Shown: positions 36,731 through 49,463, counted from the stretch's first letter. The stretch: DNA of 64,000 nt from Aeromonas encheleia (GCF_900637545.1 NZ_LR134376.1:1135001-1199000); one strand, 5' to 3'. The notes: generated from the sequence alone by a model not told the origin. Translations and numbers: made by a program.

Positions 36731-37326
36731 ATCTACAACAGCTCAATGAACTGGATCTCAACGACATGGCGCGTTGGCCCAAGGTCGCCAAGGGGATCTT
36801 CATCCTGATCTGCTGCGCCTTGCTGGGCGGCGCCATCTATTACTATGTGATCGCCAACTCCCTGACTGCGTTGCGCCAGGAGGCCGGTAAAGAGACCGAA
36901 CTGAAGGCGCAGTTCGAGAGCAAGGCCATGCTGGCCGCCAATCTGGAGGCATACCGCAAGCAGATGGTGCAGTTGGAGCATCTGGTCGATGCCCAGCTCA
37001 AGCAACTGCCCAATACCCACGAGGTGGCGGGGCTGCTGGATGACATCAGCTTCATCGCCACCGATAACGGGCTCCAGCTGAACAGGATCAACTGGGAGAC
37101 CGAGGTCCAGCACGAATTTTCGACCGAGCTTCCCATGCGTATCGAGGTGGTGGGGACCTACCACGAGCTCGGCAAGTTCACGGCCGACATGGCGGGCTTG
37201 CCCCGTATCGTGATCCTGGAATCATTCCAGCTCAATCAGAGCAAGGAGCAGGGGGAACTAATCGGCATGTCCATGCTGGCCAAGACCTACAAATACAACG
37301 GCAAAACCGTGGGGCAGAAGCCATGA
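36727..37326 (+). CDS. pilO: Type IV pilus assembly protein PilO
   Basis: 199 residues with one membrane segment at about 20-43, a coiled coil (45-85) and a ferredoxin-like fold with the conserved ...LPNTHEVAGLLDDISFIA near 95. It partners PilN and contacts PilP. The ATG overlaps the pilN stop (ATGA), so it is translationally coupled. Confidence 0.93.
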   Translation: MNLQQLNELDLNDMARWPKVAKGIFILICCALLGGAIYYYVIANSLTALRQEAGKETELKAQFESKAMLAANLEAYRKQMVQLEHLVDAQLKQLPNTHEVAGLLDDISFIATDNGLQLNRINWETEVQHEFSTELPMRIEVVGTYHELGKFTADMAGLPRIVILESFQLNQSKEQGELIGMSMLAKTYKYNGKTVGQKP

Positions 37327-37856
37327 GCATGAGAGCGATCAGCGTCCTGTTGCCGGTGCTGCTGCTGGCGGCCTGTGGCGGTCAGGAAGACATGGATGAA
37401 TATGTGCTGCAGACCAAGGCAAGGCCGCCCATCCCCATCGAGCCCTTGCCGGAAATAAAGCCGTTTTCCCCTATGGCCTACCAGCGTAGCGATCAGCGCA
37501 GCCCCTTTATTGAGCCGCAACCCGAGACCAGCTCCAAGGTGGATGGCAAGGTCAAACCCGAGTGTGCCCAGATAGTGGCCAATCGCGAGAAAGAAGTGCT
37601 GGAGCGCTATTCGCTGGCCAGCCTGAGCATGCAGGGATCAATTGGGAGACAGGGACAATTATGGGCGCTGATCAGAACCCCGGATGGACACGCCATGCGC
37701 GTCGGACTTAATCAATACATGGGGCTGGATCAGGGAAGGGTCATCAAGATCACCAATACCCATGTTGACTTGATGGAGACGGTACCGGATGGCAAAGGAT
37801 GCTGGGTCACCCGAGAAACACAGCTGGCCATGGCCAATCTCGACGCAAAACTATGA
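37323..37856 (+). CDS. pilP: Type IV pilus lipoprotein PilP
   Basis: 177 residues. A lipoprotein signal ends LLLAAC with lipidated C18. A flexible proline-rich linker (about 30-75) precedes the beta-sandwich HR domain, with ALIRTPDGHAMRVGLNQYMG near 117 and the usual WVTRET end. It ties the inner-membrane PilNO complex to the secretin PilQ. The ATG overlaps the pilO stop (ATGA). Confidence 0.93.
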   Translation: MSMRAISVLLPVLLLAACGGQEDMDEYVLQTKARPPIPIEPLPEIKPFSPMAYQRSDQRSPFIEPQPETSSKVDGKVKPECAQIVANREKEVLERYSLASLSMQGSIGRQGQLWALIRTPDGHAMRVGLNQYMGLDQGRVIKITNTHVDLMETVPDGKGCWVTRETQLAMANLDAKL

Positions 37857-37872
37857 TCAGGGATGAGCAGAG

Positions 37873-40086
37873 ATGAGAACAACAATAAGCAGGATGAGCG
37901 GTGTGGCGCTGCTGTGTCTGGGCGCATGCAATCAGGTGTGGGCGGTAGCGGCGCTGCAAGAGGTCAAGGTGAATCCACTGTTGGCCGATCAGCTCGTGCT
38001 GGAACTGAGCTTCAGCGAGCCGGTGAGTGGCTTTACCGACAGGCTCTCCTATGAACCCAATCAGCTACTGCTGCATGTGCCCGGCGCGGTAGGGGCACTG
38101 ACAGTCAATCCCTTGCCCATCAAACAGCAGGGGGTGGACAGCCTCAAGGTGGAGGGCAAGGGAGAGGGGCTGGATATCAAGATAGCGCTCGATCAGCTGA
38201 CCCCTTATCAGGTCCATCAGCAGGGCAACAAGTTACTGGTGTCATTGGGGGAAAACGCCAGCCAGCCAGTGGCCACGACGGCTGCAGCGCCCACTGTCAC
38301 CCAATCGGCGCTGGTCAAGAGCCAGCCTGTCACCCAGTCAGCCTTGATTGATACCCAGCGGATCGCCCAGAACCAGTCCCAGTATCAACCTCAGCCCGTC
38401 TCGGCGCCGGTGACTGTACCCGTTGCAGCCAGCAAGCCGGTGTTGTCCGTCTCGCAGGCGAACACAGGGGGGGCCTATTTCAACTCGGTCAAAGGGGTGG
38501 ACTTCCGCCGTGGCAAGGAGGGGCAGGGGGAGTTTCTGGTGACCCTGGACAACAGCTCGGCGGCGGTGGATGTCAGCAGCCGTGGTCAGAAGGTGCTGGC
38601 CAAGTTCCACGGTACCCGGGTTCCCGATGAGCAGCTTAACTTCATCAACGTGCAGGATTTCGCGACCCCGGTCTCTCAGGTGGAGGTCTTCCGTCAGGGG
38701 AACGACACCCTGTTCGAACTCTCGGTCAACGGCCAGTTTGATTATCGCTACGATCAGGCCGACAAGATGTTCATCATAGAGGTGAAAAAACGCGTCGCCA
38801 CCACTGCCGCTAAGCAGTACCAGGGCAAGCCGATCTCCCTGAACTTCCAGGACATCCCGGTACGGACCGTGCTGCAGATCATCGCCGACTTCAACAATCT
38901 CAACCTGGTGACCACGGACTCCGTCTCCGGCAACATCACCCTGCGCCTCGATGGTGTGCCCTGGGAGCAGGCGCTGGACATCATCCTCAAGGTCAGAGGG
39001 CTGGATAAACGGCTGGATAACAACATCCTGCTGGTGGCCCCGGCGGACGAGATAGCCGCCCGTGAGAAGCAGCAGCTGGAGAGCCGCAATCAGGTGGCCG
39101 ATCTGGCGCCGCTCTACACCGAATACATGCAGATCAACTATGCCAAGGCGGCGGAGGTGGCGGCGCTGCTCTCCTCCGAAAGCACCAAACTGCTCTCTCC
39201 CAGAGGGGCGGTGAGCGTGGATGAACGCACCAACGTGCTGGTGGTCAAGGACACGGCGGACGTCATCGGCAACGTCAAGCGGATGCTGGATATCCTCGAC
39301 ATTCCGGTCAAGCAGGTGGTGATCGAGGCGCGCATGGTGACCATAGATGACGGCTTCGACGAGGCGCTGGGTGTGCGCTGGGGGGTGACCAAGACGGATG
39401 GCCACGGCAATGGCACCTCGGGCACCATAGAGGGCAATGACGGTTCGGGCAACAACGCCAGTACCTCGACCATAGTGCGGCCCGGCATCGAAGATCGGCT
39501 GAACGTCAACCTGCCGGTCACCAACGCGGCCGGCACCCTGGCCTTCCAGGTCGCCCGCCTGGCCAATGGCACCCTGCTGGACCTTGAGCTGTCGGCGCTG
39601 GAGAAGGAGAGCAAGGCCGAGATCATCGCGAGTCCCCGCGTCACCACGGCCAACCAGAAACCCGCGTTGATCGAACAGGGGACCGAGATCCCCTACGTGG
39701 AGTCGTCGTCCAGTGGCGCGACCTCGGTAACCTTCAAGAAGGCGGTGTTGAGCCTCAAGGTCACGCCGCAGATCACCCCGGACAACAGAGTCATTCTGGA
39801 TCTGACCGTGACCCAGGATACCAAGGGGGAGACCGTGCCGACCGGTACCGGTGATGCCGTCTCCATCAATGCCCAGTCGATCACCACTCAGGTGCTGGTC
39901 AACAACGGCGAGACTCTGGTGCTGGGGGGTATCTATCAGCAGACCATCAAGAGCGACGTCACCAAGGTGCCGCTGCTGGGAGATATTCCCGGCCTTGGCT
40001 ACCTGTTCAAGAAAACCACCAGCGAGAACAAGAAACGCGAACTGCTGATTTTCGTGACCCCGCGGATAGTTACGGATACCCTCTGA
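37873..40086 (+). CDS. pilQ: Type IV pilus secretin PilQ
   Basis: 737 residues. A signal peptide (about 1-25) is followed by two AMIN domains (about 30-115 and 200-300) that bind peptidoglycan. An STN/N0 domain (320-370), N1 (395-470) and the secretin core (500-735) come next, with VIEARMVTIDDGFDEALGVR, LVLGGIYQQTIKSDVTKVPL and GYLFKKTTSENKKRELLIFV at the C-terminus. A Q/P/V/T-rich linker lies at 130-195. It forms the outer-membrane pore for the pilus. LGAC in the signal region could also be read as a lipobox. Confidence 0.94.
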   Translation: MRTTISRMSGVALLCLGACNQVWAVAALQEVKVNPLLADQLVLELSFSEPVSGFTDRLSYEPNQLLLHVPGAVGALTVNPLPIKQQGVDSLKVEGKGEGLDIKIALDQLTPYQVHQQGNKLLVSLGENASQPVATTAAAPTVTQSALVKSQPVTQSALIDTQRIAQNQSQYQPQPVSAPVTVPVAASKPVLSVSQANTGGAYFNSVKGVDFRRGKEGQGEFLVTLDNSSAAVDVSSRGQKVLAKFHGTRVPDEQLNFINVQDFATPVSQVEVFRQGNDTLFELSVNGQFDYRYDQADKMFIIEVKKRVATTAAKQYQGKPISLNFQDIPVRTVLQIIADFNNLNLVTTDSVSGNITLRLDGVPWEQALDIILKVRGLDKRLDNNILLVAPADEIAAREKQQLESRNQVADLAPLYTEYMQINYAKAAEVAALLSSESTKLLSPRGAVSVDERTNVLVVKDTADVIGNVKRMLDILDIPVKQVVIEARMVTIDDGFDEALGVRWGVTKTDGHGNGTSGTIEGNDGSGNNASTSTIVRPGIEDRLNVNLPVTNAAGTLAFQVARLANGTLLDLELSALEKESKAEIIASPRVTTANQKPALIEQGTEIPYVESSSSGATSVTFKKAVLSLKVTPQITPDNRVILDLTVTQDTKGETVPTGTGDAVSINAQSITTQVLVNNGETLVLGGIYQQTIKSDVTKVPLLGDIPGLGYLFKKTTSENKKRELLIFVTPRIVTDTL

Positions 40087-40118
40087 ATGCTTTACATGTG
40101 AGGGTAAAACACATATAA

Positions 40119-40149
40119 CCTTACGCCCCGATGAGGCTGGGGCGTAAGG
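40119..40149 (+). terminator. Strong hairpin between pilQ and aroK, no T tract
   Basis: CCTTACGCCCC and GGGGCGTAAGG form a perfect 11-bp stem with a nine-base loop. Without a T run it may protect the pil mRNA end or limit read-through into aroK rather than terminate fully. Confidence 0.5.
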
Positions 40150-40277
40150 GCTGCGGTTGCCAGTCCTGATTTCTATTGAGATAATCCCCCTCCTGATCCA
40201 TCGCAAGATAAGGTTCATAGGTACCCCGGTCGACTGTTTACCGGGGCCATACAGTTTGTAATTACTAACGAAAAGAC

Positions 40278-40796
40278 ATGGCTGAGAAACGCAATATTTT
40301 CCTGATAGGTCCCATGGGTGCGGGCAAGAGCACCATAGGTAGACATCTGGCAGAACAACTGCACATGGAGTTTTTCGACTCAGATCATGAGATTGAGCGC
40401 CGCAGTGGTGCCGATATCGGCTGGGTGTTCGATGTTGAAGGCGAAGAGGGTTTCCGGATCCGCGAAGAGAAGGTGATAGGTGAACTCGCCGAGCAGCAGG
40501 GTATCGTGCTGGCTACGGGCGGCGGCGCCATCATCAGTCGCGAAACCCGCAACAAACTCTCCGCGCGCGGCATCGTGGTCTACCTCGAAACCACCATTGA
40601 GAAGCAGCTGGCACGTACCCAGCGCGACAAGCGTCGTCCCCTGCTGCAAACCGAAGAGCCCCCGCGTGAGGTGCTGGAGCGTCTGGCGCAAGAGCGCAAT
40701 GCCCTGTATGAAGAAGTGGCTGACTTTGTCATCCAGACGGATGATCAGAGCGCTAAAATTGTTGCTAATCAGATTGTTAAGTTGATTGGCATGTAA
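40278..40796 (+). CDS. aroK: Shikimate kinase I
   Basis: 172 residues. Walker A is [15 protein letters not shown] (11-25), shikimate-binding [11 protein letters not shown] near 34, and TGGGA near 80. The lid arginines are in [10 protein letters not shown] near 115. It phosphorylates shikimate in the route to chorismate. The gene order pilQ-aroK-aroB-damX-dam is that of Vibrio and E. coli. It starts after a 190-bp gap, so it may have its own promoter. Confidence 0.96.
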   Translation: MAEKRNIFLIGPMGAGKSTIGRHLAEQLHMEFFDSDHEIERRSGADIGWVFDVEGEEGFRIREEKVIGELAEQQGIVLATGGGAIISRETRNKLSARGIVVYLETTIEKQLARTQRDKRRPLLQTEEPPREVLERLAQERNALYEEVADFVIQTDDQSAKIVANQIVKLIGM

Positions 40797-40812
40797 TCAA
40801 TAGAGGACGTCC

Positions 40813-41895
40813 ATGGAAAGGTTGAAGGTCGAACTGGGTGAACGCAGCTATCCGATCGAGATAGCTGCAGGTCTGTTGCAACACCACGAGGTGCTGACGC
40901 AGACCATCAAGGGCAAGCGGGTCATGATAGTGACCAACACAGTAGTGGCTCCCTTGTATCTTGAGCAGCTCATTCAGCTGTTGTCCGGTTTTCAGGTGGA
41001 ACACCTGATCCTGCCGGATGGCGAGGCCTATAAGACCTTGGCGACCTTCGAGCGGATCATGTCTGCTCTGCTGGAAACCAACCATGGTCGTGATACCACC
41101 CTCATCGCCCTGGGGGGCGGCGTGATAGGTGACGTTGTCGGCTTTGCTGCGGCAAGCTATCAACGTGGCATTCCGTTCATTCAAGTGCCTACCACGCTAC
41201 TCTCCCAGGTTGACTCCTCCGTCGGCGGCAAGACCGCCGTCAACCACCCTCTTGGCAAGAACATGGTGGGCGCCTTCTATCAGCCCAAGCATGTCGTCAT
41301 CGATACCGACTGCCTCAAGACCCTGCCCGTGCGTGAATTTGCCGCCGGCATGGCCGAGGTGATCAAGTACGGCATCATCTGGGATGCCGAATTCTTCTCC
41401 TGGCTCGAAGCCAACATGGTGCGTCTGCAGCGGCTCGAGACGGGCGCGCTCTCCTACGCTATCCGTCGTTGCTGCGAGATCAAGGCCGACGTGGTGGGGC
41501 AGGATGAGACCGAGCACGGCGTGCGCGCCCTGCTGAACCTGGGTCATACCTTCGGCCATGCCATCGAAGCCGAGAAAGGCTATGGCAACTGGCTGCATGG
41601 CGAGGCGGTGGCCGCGGGCATGATGCTGGCAGCGGCAACGGCCGAGGCGCGTGGCGAGCTGAGCGCGGCTCAGGTCGCGCGGATCCGGGCCCTGCTGCTG
41701 GCGGCCGATCTGCCGGTGCAGGCGCCGGCCGAGATGGATTTTGCGGCCTTCATTCGCCATATGCGCCGTGACAAGAAGGTGCTGGAGGGCAAGCTGCGGC
41801 TGGTGCTGCCGGTCGGGATCGGCCACGCCCAGGTGGTGGCCGATGTGACGGATGCCCAATTGATGGCGGTGATCGAGTCTGGTCGTGACCAATAA
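40813..41895 (+). CDS. aroB: 3-dehydroquinate synthase
   Basis: 360 residues (E. coli 362). The NAD-binding and catalytic segments are [11 protein letters not shown] near 58, [19 protein letters not shown] near 98, [13 protein letters not shown] near 134 and the zinc histidines in [10 protein letters not shown] near 240. It forms 3-dehydroquinate from DAHP, the second step of the shikimate pathway. It starts 16 bases after aroK, with GAGGACG ahead of the ATG. Confidence 0.96.
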   Translation: MERLKVELGERSYPIEIAAGLLQHHEVLTQTIKGKRVMIVTNTVVAPLYLEQLIQLLSGFQVEHLILPDGEAYKTLATFERIMSALLETNHGRDTTLIALGGGVIGDVVGFAAASYQRGIPFIQVPTTLLSQVDSSVGGKTAVNHPLGKNMVGAFYQPKHVVIDTDCLKTLPVREFAAGMAEVIKYGIIWDAEFFSWLEANMVRLQRLETGALSYAIRRCCEIKADVVGQDETEHGVRALLNLGHTFGHAIEAEKGYGNWLHGEAVAAGMMLAAATAEARGELSAAQVARIRALLLAADLPVQAPAEMDFAAFIRHMRRDKKVLEGKLRLVLPVGIGHAQVVADVTDAQLMAVIESGRDQ

Positions 41896-43438
41896 GTTGC
41901 TGAAATTCCCTTCCCAGCGGCAGCTGGTTGACCGGCTGCTGCACCTGATTGAGTTCAATCACCCCTTCATCTTTCTCTCCGGCAAGGCCGGCAGCGGCCG
42001 TGGCACCCTGTGCGAGTCTCTGCTGGGCCAGCTGCCGGACCAGGTGCGGGTGGTGAGCCTCATCGGCAGCGCCGCCATGAAGATAACGGATGTGCGCCAG
42101 CTGCTGTTGCAGCAGGTGGTGGCCAGGCCGCTGTTCAATCCGCAGGATGCGCTGGCCGACAGCTTCTTCCGCATGCTCGAGGGCAAGTCCTCGACCCTGC
42201 TGCTGCTGATCGAGCGCGCCGACGAGCTGCCTGCCGAGCTGGTCGGGGAGTTGTGGGCGCTCTGTCGCCATAACGACACCCTCGAGAATCCCCACAAACT
42301 GGCGATCCTGCTCTCGGGCAATGACGCCTGGTGTCGCAGCCGAAAGGGGGCGCTCAAGGGACGGGCTATGCCCGCACTCGAGCTGGAAGTCGCGCCCCTG
42401 AGCGCCCCTGAGCAACGCATCTTCTTGTATGAGAAGGCCAAAGAGCTCAAGATCCCGGCGGCCCTCTTGCCCAAGTCGAAAGTTGAAGAGATGCTGAGTG
42501 CGGCAAACGGACACCCGTCCGCCATCATGCAGTCATTGGAGGATATCATGACCGACAGAAGGCCCAAGAAGCGTCAGGCCGAGTTGCCCGTCAAGAAAAT
42601 AGCGACCGTGCTGGCCCTGGTCGCCGCCGGTTTGCTGGCCCTGAGTTACCTGCCCTTTTTTGATGGCAAGGGGTTCGATGAGGCGGGCAAGGATGACTCC
42701 CAGGCGTCGTCCCAAGGGACGGCCCTGCCCGATCCCGTCGCCAAGGATCCGCTCAGTGTCGGTGGCACCAGCGCCGCCCAGACCACCAGCGGTAATCAGG
42801 TGGCGCGAGACTGGCAACCCGAGGCCAAGCCGCTGCCCAAGAAGGTCGAGAGCGAGACGGTCACGACCGAGTCGACCAATTACGAGGGGCGCCGGGTCGT
42901 CATCTCCGACGAGGTGGTCGAACAGTTGATGAAGCAGCCCAATGTCAGCGGTGCCCTGCCCACGGCGGTGGTGGACGAGCTGACAGGCGCCAGCTCCCAG
43001 GCTGTCTCGACCCAGGGACTGGTGGCGCAAGCCAGCCAGCCCACCACTTCGGCCAAGAGCCAGAGTGGATCTGCGGCGGCTCAGGCGGCGCCCAAGCCTG
43101 CCGTGACCGCGGCCCCCGTGGCGGCGCCGGCCCCCAAGGTGGCGCTGACGCCGGCCGCGACCCTGAACCAGAAGGCCAAGAATCACTACAGCATCCAGCT
43201 GATGGGGGCGAGCAACACCCAGGCGGTCGATGCCTTTGTGGCCGAGCATGGGCTGGCTGGCAAGGTCTGGGTCTACAAGACCCGCTTCCGTGGCAGCCCC
43301 TGGTACGTAGTGGTACAGGGGGATTATGCCAGCAGCACCCAGGCCAAGGCGGCGATCCGCAAGCTCACTCCTGCCTTGCTCAAGGGACAACCCTGGCCCA
43401 AGTCGTTTGCCCAGATACAAAAAGAGTTGAAGCAATAG
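41885..43438 (+). CDS. damX: Cell-division SPOR protein DamX
   Basis: 517 residues (E. coli 428). The N-terminal ATPase-like region has [18 protein letters not shown] near 32 (P-loop). A single membrane helix lies at about 238-258, then a disordered Q/A/S/T/P-rich linker (260-425) and a C-terminal SPOR domain (about 433-515, [19 protein letters not shown]) that binds denuded glycan at the septum. The linker is longer than in E. coli. The GTG start overlaps the aroB stop by eleven bases. Confidence 0.9.
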   Translation: MTNKLLKFPSQRQLVDRLLHLIEFNHPFIFLSGKAGSGRGTLCESLLGQLPDQVRVVSLIGSAAMKITDVRQLLLQQVVARPLFNPQDALADSFFRMLEGKSSTLLLLIERADELPAELVGELWALCRHNDTLENPHKLAILLSGNDAWCRSRKGALKGRAMPALELEVAPLSAPEQRIFLYEKAKELKIPAALLPKSKVEEMLSAANGHPSAIMQSLEDIMTDRRPKKRQAELPVKKIATVLALVAAGLLALSYLPFFDGKGFDEAGKDDSQASSQGTALPDPVAKDPLSVGGTSAAQTTSGNQVARDWQPEAKPLPKKVESETVTTESTNYEGRRVVISDEVVEQLMKQPNVSGALPTAVVDELTGASSQAVSTQGLVAQASQPTTSAKSQSGSAAAQAAPKPAVTAAPVAAPAPKVALTPAATLNQKAKNHYSIQLMGASNTQAVDAFVAEHGLAGKVWVYKTRFRGSPWYVVVQGDYASSTQAKAAIRKLTPALLKGQPWPKSFAQIQKELKQ

Positions 43439-43508
43439 CCATTCGGCCCGGGAAGGGGGTAGAATCGTCCCCCCTTTTTGGGCAATGCCTTCTTAACACC
43501 GGATTTCC

Positions 43509-44381
43509 ATGAAAAAAACACGCGCGTTTTTAAAATGGGCCGGGGGAAAATATTCCCTGGTCGAAGAGATAGCCGAGCGCTTGCCGGCCGGGCGTGTGTT
43601 GCTGGAGCCCTTCGTCGGGGCTGGCTCAGTGTTTCTCAACACCGATTACGATGCCTATGTGCTCAACGATATCAATCCGGATCTGATCGGTCTCTACAAC
43701 CATCTCAAGCAGAAGCCGGACAACTTCATCCGCGAGGCGCGCAAGCTGTTCGTGGCCGAATACAACCACAAGACCGCCTACTACCGGCTGCGCACCCAGT
43801 TCAACCAGACCGAGGCCGGCTTTGAGCGGGCCCAGCTGTTCCTGTTCCTGAACCGCCATGGTTTCAACGGCCTCTGCCGTTACAACAAGAAGGGCGGCTT
43901 CAACGTGCCGTTCGGTTCCTACAAGAAACCCTACTTCCCGGAGAAGGAGCTGTGGGCCTTCGCCGAGAAGGCGCAGAAGGCCACCTTCATCTGCGAAAGT
44001 TATGCCGATGCCATGGCCAGGGCGGAGGAAGACTGGGTGATCTACTGCGATCCCCCCTATGCGCCGCTCTCCACCACGGCGAGCTTCACCAGCTACTCGG
44101 CTGGCGGCTTCACCCTGGACGATCAGGCCCTGCTGGCCCGGTTGGCGCGCCACACCGCCGCCCACAAGGGGGTGCCGGTGCTCATCAGCAATCACGATAT
44201 CGAGCTGACCCGCGAGCTCTATCGCGGCGCCCGGCTGGACGAGATCCTGGTCAAGCGCACCATCAGCCGCAACGGTAGTGGTCGCAACAAGGTGGCCGAG
44301 CTGCTGGCGCTCTACCCGCCCGGCATAGCCCCCGAGCAGGGCCACTACCCGAGCGATGCCGAGCTGGTTCCTCTGGGTTGA
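43509..44381 (+). CDS. dam: DNA adenine methyltransferase (GATC)
   Basis: 290 residues (E. coli 278). The SAM motif FVGAGSVFLNT is at 37-47 and the catalytic DPPY in VIYCDPPYAPLS near 180. FLKWAGGKYSLVEEI opens the protein. It methylates N6 of adenine in GATC, directing mismatch repair and replication timing. The C-terminus is about 12 residues longer than in E. coli. A terminator follows. Confidence 0.96.
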   Translation: MKKTRAFLKWAGGKYSLVEEIAERLPAGRVLLEPFVGAGSVFLNTDYDAYVLNDINPDLIGLYNHLKQKPDNFIREARKLFVAEYNHKTAYYRLRTQFNQTEAGFERAQLFLFLNRHGFNGLCRYNKKGGFNVPFGSYKKPYFPEKELWAFAEKAQKATFICESYADAMARAEEDWVIYCDPPYAPLSTTASFTSYSAGGFTLDDQALLARLARHTAAHKGVPVLISNHDIELTRELYRGARLDEILVKRTISRNGSGRNKVAELLALYPPGIAPEQGHYPSDAELVPLG

Positions 44382-44385
44382 TCCT

Positions 44386-44417
44386 CTGGCGGCACCTTCG
44401 GGTGCCGCCAGCGTTTT
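44386..44417 (+). terminator. Terminator after dam with UUCG tetraloop
   Basis: CTGGCGGCACC, TTCG, GGTGCCGCCAG, then CGTTTTC. Stable 11-bp stem with a short T run. Confidence 0.75.
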
Positions 44418-44429
44418 CGGGCCCGGAGA

Positions 44430-44650
44430 CTGTTTTCGGTGGCTAGCCGCTGGCCTCTGCGGTTTCCTCCCCGCGCTTGAGTCGTTTTCATCAGATATTG
44501 GCGGTAACGCTGGCGGTCCATTTTTTCTTCCCCCTGTTCGGGCTGTTTTCGGTGGATATGGGCGCTAAAGCCGGTGGCTTGCGCTTCCTCCCCGTGTTCG
44601 GGTCGTTTTCATCGGATATTTGCGGTAAAATTGCGCCGCTTTTTCTGCCA
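44430..44650 (+). repeat. Four imperfect tandem repeats of about 60 bp between dam and rpe
   Basis: Copies begin at 44430, 44482, 44543 and 44603 with T(C/G)TTTTC(A/G)(T/G)(C/G). Each then has GATAT(T/G), GCGGTAA or GCGCTAA, and most a CTTCCTCCCC-G-TTCGGG block before the next copy. Odd and even copies are most alike (CGGTGG versus CATCRG), so a two-copy unit may have doubled. The last copy ends 22 bases before rpe. Confidence 0.8.
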
Positions 44651-44671
44651 CGCTGCCAATGGATGACGCTG

Positions 44672-45346
44672 ATGAAAGACTTTCTGATTGCCCCCTCGAT
44701 CCTCTCCGCCGACTTTGCCCGTCTGGGTGAGGATGTCGCCAAGGTACTGGCCGCCGGTGCCGACGTGGTGCATTTCGATGTGATGGACAACCACTATGTC
44801 CCCAACCTGACCATAGGTCCCATGGTCTGTCAGGCCCTGCGCGACTACGGCATCGAGGCGCTCATCGATGTGCACCTGATGGTCAAGCCGGTGGATCGCA
44901 TCGTCCCTGACTTCGCCAAGGCGGGCGCCAATCTGATCACCTTCCACCCGGAAGCGTCCGATCACGTCGATCGCACCCTGGGGCTCATCAAGGAGCAGGG
45001 CTGCCAGGCCGGCCTGGTGCTGAACCCGGCCACGCCGCTCACCTGCCTCGAGTACGTGATGGACAAGCTGGATGTGATCCTGCTGATGTCGGTCAACCCG
45101 GGCTTCGGTGGCCAGAGCTTCATCCCCGGCACCCTCGACAAGCTGCGCCAAGTGCGTCGCCTGATCGACGAGAGCGACCGTGACATTCGCCTCGAGATCG
45201 ACGGCGGGGTGAAGGTGGAGAATATCCGTGAAATCGCCGAGGCCGGTGCCGACATGTTCGTGGCCGGCTCAGCCATCTTCGGCAAGCCAGATTACAGGGC
45301 CGTCATCGACCAGATGCGCACGGAGCTTGCCCATGTCAAGCGCTGA
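44672..45346 (+). CDS. rpe: Ribulose-phosphate 3-epimerase
   Basis: 224 residues (E. coli 225). TIM barrel with [15 protein letters not shown] (6-20), [19 protein letters not shown] with metal ligands near 33-41, and [12 protein letters not shown] near 140. It interconverts ribulose 5-phosphate and xylulose 5-phosphate. The ATG at 44672 follows GGATG and aligns with E. coli; the open frame extends upstream through the repeats but is not conserved protein. Confidence 0.96.
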   Translation: MKDFLIAPSILSADFARLGEDVAKVLAAGADVVHFDVMDNHYVPNLTIGPMVCQALRDYGIEALIDVHLMVKPVDRIVPDFAKAGANLITFHPEASDHVDRTLGLIKEQGCQAGLVLNPATPLTCLEYVMDKLDVILLMSVNPGFGGQSFIPGTLDKLRQVRRLIDESDRDIRLEIDGGVKVENIREIAEAGADMFVAGSAIFGKPDYRAVIDQMRTELAHVKR

Positions 45347-46001
45347 GCGTGATTTTGATCTGGTGCTGTTCGATCTGGACGGCACCCTGATCGACAGCGC
45401 CCCCCAGCTGGCGCTGGCGGTCAACCGCACGCTCGGCGAGCTGGGGCTGGCCGAAGCCGACGAGGCCGTGGTGCGTACCTGGGTCGGCAATGGCGCCGAC
45501 AAGCTGATCCAGCGCGCGCTGGATTACCGCGCGGCCCCCGAGCTGTTCGCCAGGGCGCGCCCGCTGTTCGATCAACACTACCAGGCCTGCCTGCTGGAAG
45601 GGCTGGCCATGTACGATGGGGTCGCCCAGAGTCTGCGCCGCCTGCAGCGGCTCGGTTACCGCCAGGCCGTGGTGACCAACAAGCCGAGCCACTTCGTGCA
45701 GCCCATCCTGGATGCCCTCGGCATCAGCGATTGCTTTGCGCTCTGGCTGGGGGGCAACTGTGTGGCCCAGAAGAAGCCGAGCCCGGCGCCGTTGCTGCAC
45801 GCCTGCCAGGAGCTGGGCATCAGCCCGTCGCGCACCCTGATGGTGGGCGACTCCGAAAATGACGTGCTGGCCGCCCAGGCCGCCAGCATGAAGGTAGTGG
45901 GGCTCACCTACGGCTACAACTATGGCCGCCCCATCGCAGATTCCCGCCCGGACTGGGTATGCGAGCAGTTTGCCCAGCTCGATGCCCTGCTGGTTGAATA
46001 A
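45333..46001 (+). CDS. gph: Phosphoglycolate phosphatase
   Basis: 222 residues, HAD family. Motif I is [19 protein letters not shown] (13-31) with nucleophile and acid aspartates. The cap domain spans 20-95, motif II is VVTNKPSH near 115, and motif III/IV is KKPSP and [12 protein letters not shown] near 150-180. It removes 2-phosphoglycolate formed during DNA repair. The ATG overlaps the end of rpe by 14 bases; the rpe-gph-trpS order is as in E. coli. Confidence 0.95.
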   Translation: MSSAERDFDLVLFDLDGTLIDSAPQLALAVNRTLGELGLAEADEAVVRTWVGNGADKLIQRALDYRAAPELFARARPLFDQHYQACLLEGLAMYDGVAQSLRRLQRLGYRQAVVTNKPSHFVQPILDALGISDCFALWLGGNCVAQKKPSPAPLLHACQELGISPSRTLMVGDSENDVLAAQAASMKVVGLTYGYNYGRPIADSRPDWVCEQFAQLDALLVE

Positions 46002-46018
46002 CAAGGATCAGAACACTC

Positions 46019-47023
<1,005 letters not shown>

Positions 47024-47044
47024 CATACTGGGAAGGTGTAGTAG

Positions 47045-47081
47045 AAGAGAGCTGGGTATTCGCCTGGCTTTCTTTGTTTTA
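47045..47081 (+). terminator. Probable terminator after trpS
   Basis: AAGAGAGC pairs with GCTTTCTT (one G-T pair) around a loop, followed by TGTTTT. Confidence 0.55.
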
Positions 47082-47145
47082 CCGACCCCTTATTCGTGAA
47101 TTCATCTTCCAATTTCAAACGCGGGTTTCTGCCCCAAGAGCAAGC

Positions 47146-47361
47146 ATGTCCGTCGAACCAAATATCGTGAGTGAAGTACTGGATGACAAGGGCCACTGGC
47201 TGCGCAAGTTTCGCAAGGCCAAGAACCTCAATACCCTGCAGCTGATGGTCTCCAATGCCATCGACAAGCACCACAAGATCCCTGCCGTCGCGGCCGCCAT
47301 CTACCTGGCCGAGTGCCAGCGCGAGCGCGAGCTGGAGCAAGGGCGCTATCTGGATCGTTAA
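47146..47361 (+). CDS. Small helical protein of unknown function
   Basis: 71 residues, predicted mostly helical, with VSEVLDDKGHWLRKFRKAKN and AAAIYLAECQRERELEQGRY. No signal peptide or membrane segment. I believe similar small proteins occur in related genera, but I cannot name a family. It lies between trpS and pabA, 24 bases before the latter, so it may be co-expressed with pabA. Confidence 0.6.
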   Translation: MSVEPNIVSEVLDDKGHWLRKFRKAKNLNTLQLMVSNAIDKHHKIPAVAAAIYLAECQRERELEQGRYLDR

Positions 47362-47385
47362 TCCCCTGTCCCCGGTTGTTGCCCC

Positions 47386-47967
47386 ATGCTGTTGTTGATC
47401 GATAACTACGACTCCTTTACCTGGAACCTGGTGCAATATTTTGGCGCCCTGGGGCAGGAGGTGGTGGTGAAGCGCAACGACGAGCTGAGCCTGGATGCCA
47501 TCGCCCGGCTCGCCCCCCGTTATCTGGTGATCTCCCCCGGTCCCTGCACCCCCAATGAGGCGGGTATTTCCCTCGCGGCTATCAGCCGGTTTGCCGGCCA
47601 ACTCCCCATTCTTGGCGTCTGCCTCGGCCATCAGTCCCTCGCCCAGGCCTTCGGCGCCAGGGTGGTGCGCGCTCGCCAGGTGATGCACGGCAAGACCTCG
47701 CTCATTCGCCATAGGGGAGAGGGCGTGTTCAAAGGATTGAAGGATCCGCTGCGGGTCACCCGCTACCATTCGCTGGTGGTGGAGCGCGAGAGCCTGCCCG
47801 ACTGTTTCGAGGTCACCGCCTGGAGCGAGCACGCCGACTGCAGCGTCGACGAGATCATGGGGCTGCGCCATAAACACCTGCCACTGGAAGGTGTTCAGTT
47901 CCATCCGGAGAGTATTCTGAGCGAGCAGGGCCACCAATTGCTGGCCAACTTTCTGGTCGGTTCCTGA
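47386..47967 (+). CDS. pabA: Aminodeoxychorismate synthase glutamine amidotransferase
   Basis: 193 residues. Class I glutamine amidotransferase with [16 protein letters not shown] (4-19), the nucleophile cysteine in [14 protein letters not shown] near 80, and the H-x-E pair in VQFHPESIL near 168-176. It supplies ammonia to PabB for p-aminobenzoate and may also serve anthranilate synthase (TrpG-like). Next to argD as in E. coli. Confidence 0.92.
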   Translation: MLLLIDNYDSFTWNLVQYFGALGQEVVVKRNDELSLDAIARLAPRYLVISPGPCTPNEAGISLAAISRFAGQLPILGVCLGHQSLAQAFGARVVRARQVMHGKTSLIRHRGEGVFKGLKDPLRVTRYHSLVVERESLPDCFEVTAWSEHADCSVDEIMGLRHKHLPLEGVQFHPESILSEQGHQLLANFLVGS

Positions 47968-48206
47968 GAAAATCGTGATGCTCATCCCAGAATCGGAATG
48001 AGGCCAAAAATATTTTCCCTGACACTTTATTCACCTCTCCCCCTGCCCAAATTATCTCTTGCCAACACCCCCTGAGCCGTTATGCAATGCGGTTGCCTAA
48101 AATCTCACAGGCAATCGAACATTGTTCCCTGTAACTCGGCTTGTTGCAGACTTTTAGCTTTTTTTCTGTGACAATGCCGATGTGTTTACATGGATTTAAC
48201 TTTTGA

Positions 48207-49463
<1,257 letters not shown>

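Noticed and set aside
44477-44671. N-terminal extension of rpe through the repeats
   Set aside because: The frame is open, but the peptide is a read-out of the DNA repeats, and rpe homologues start at the ATG 44672.
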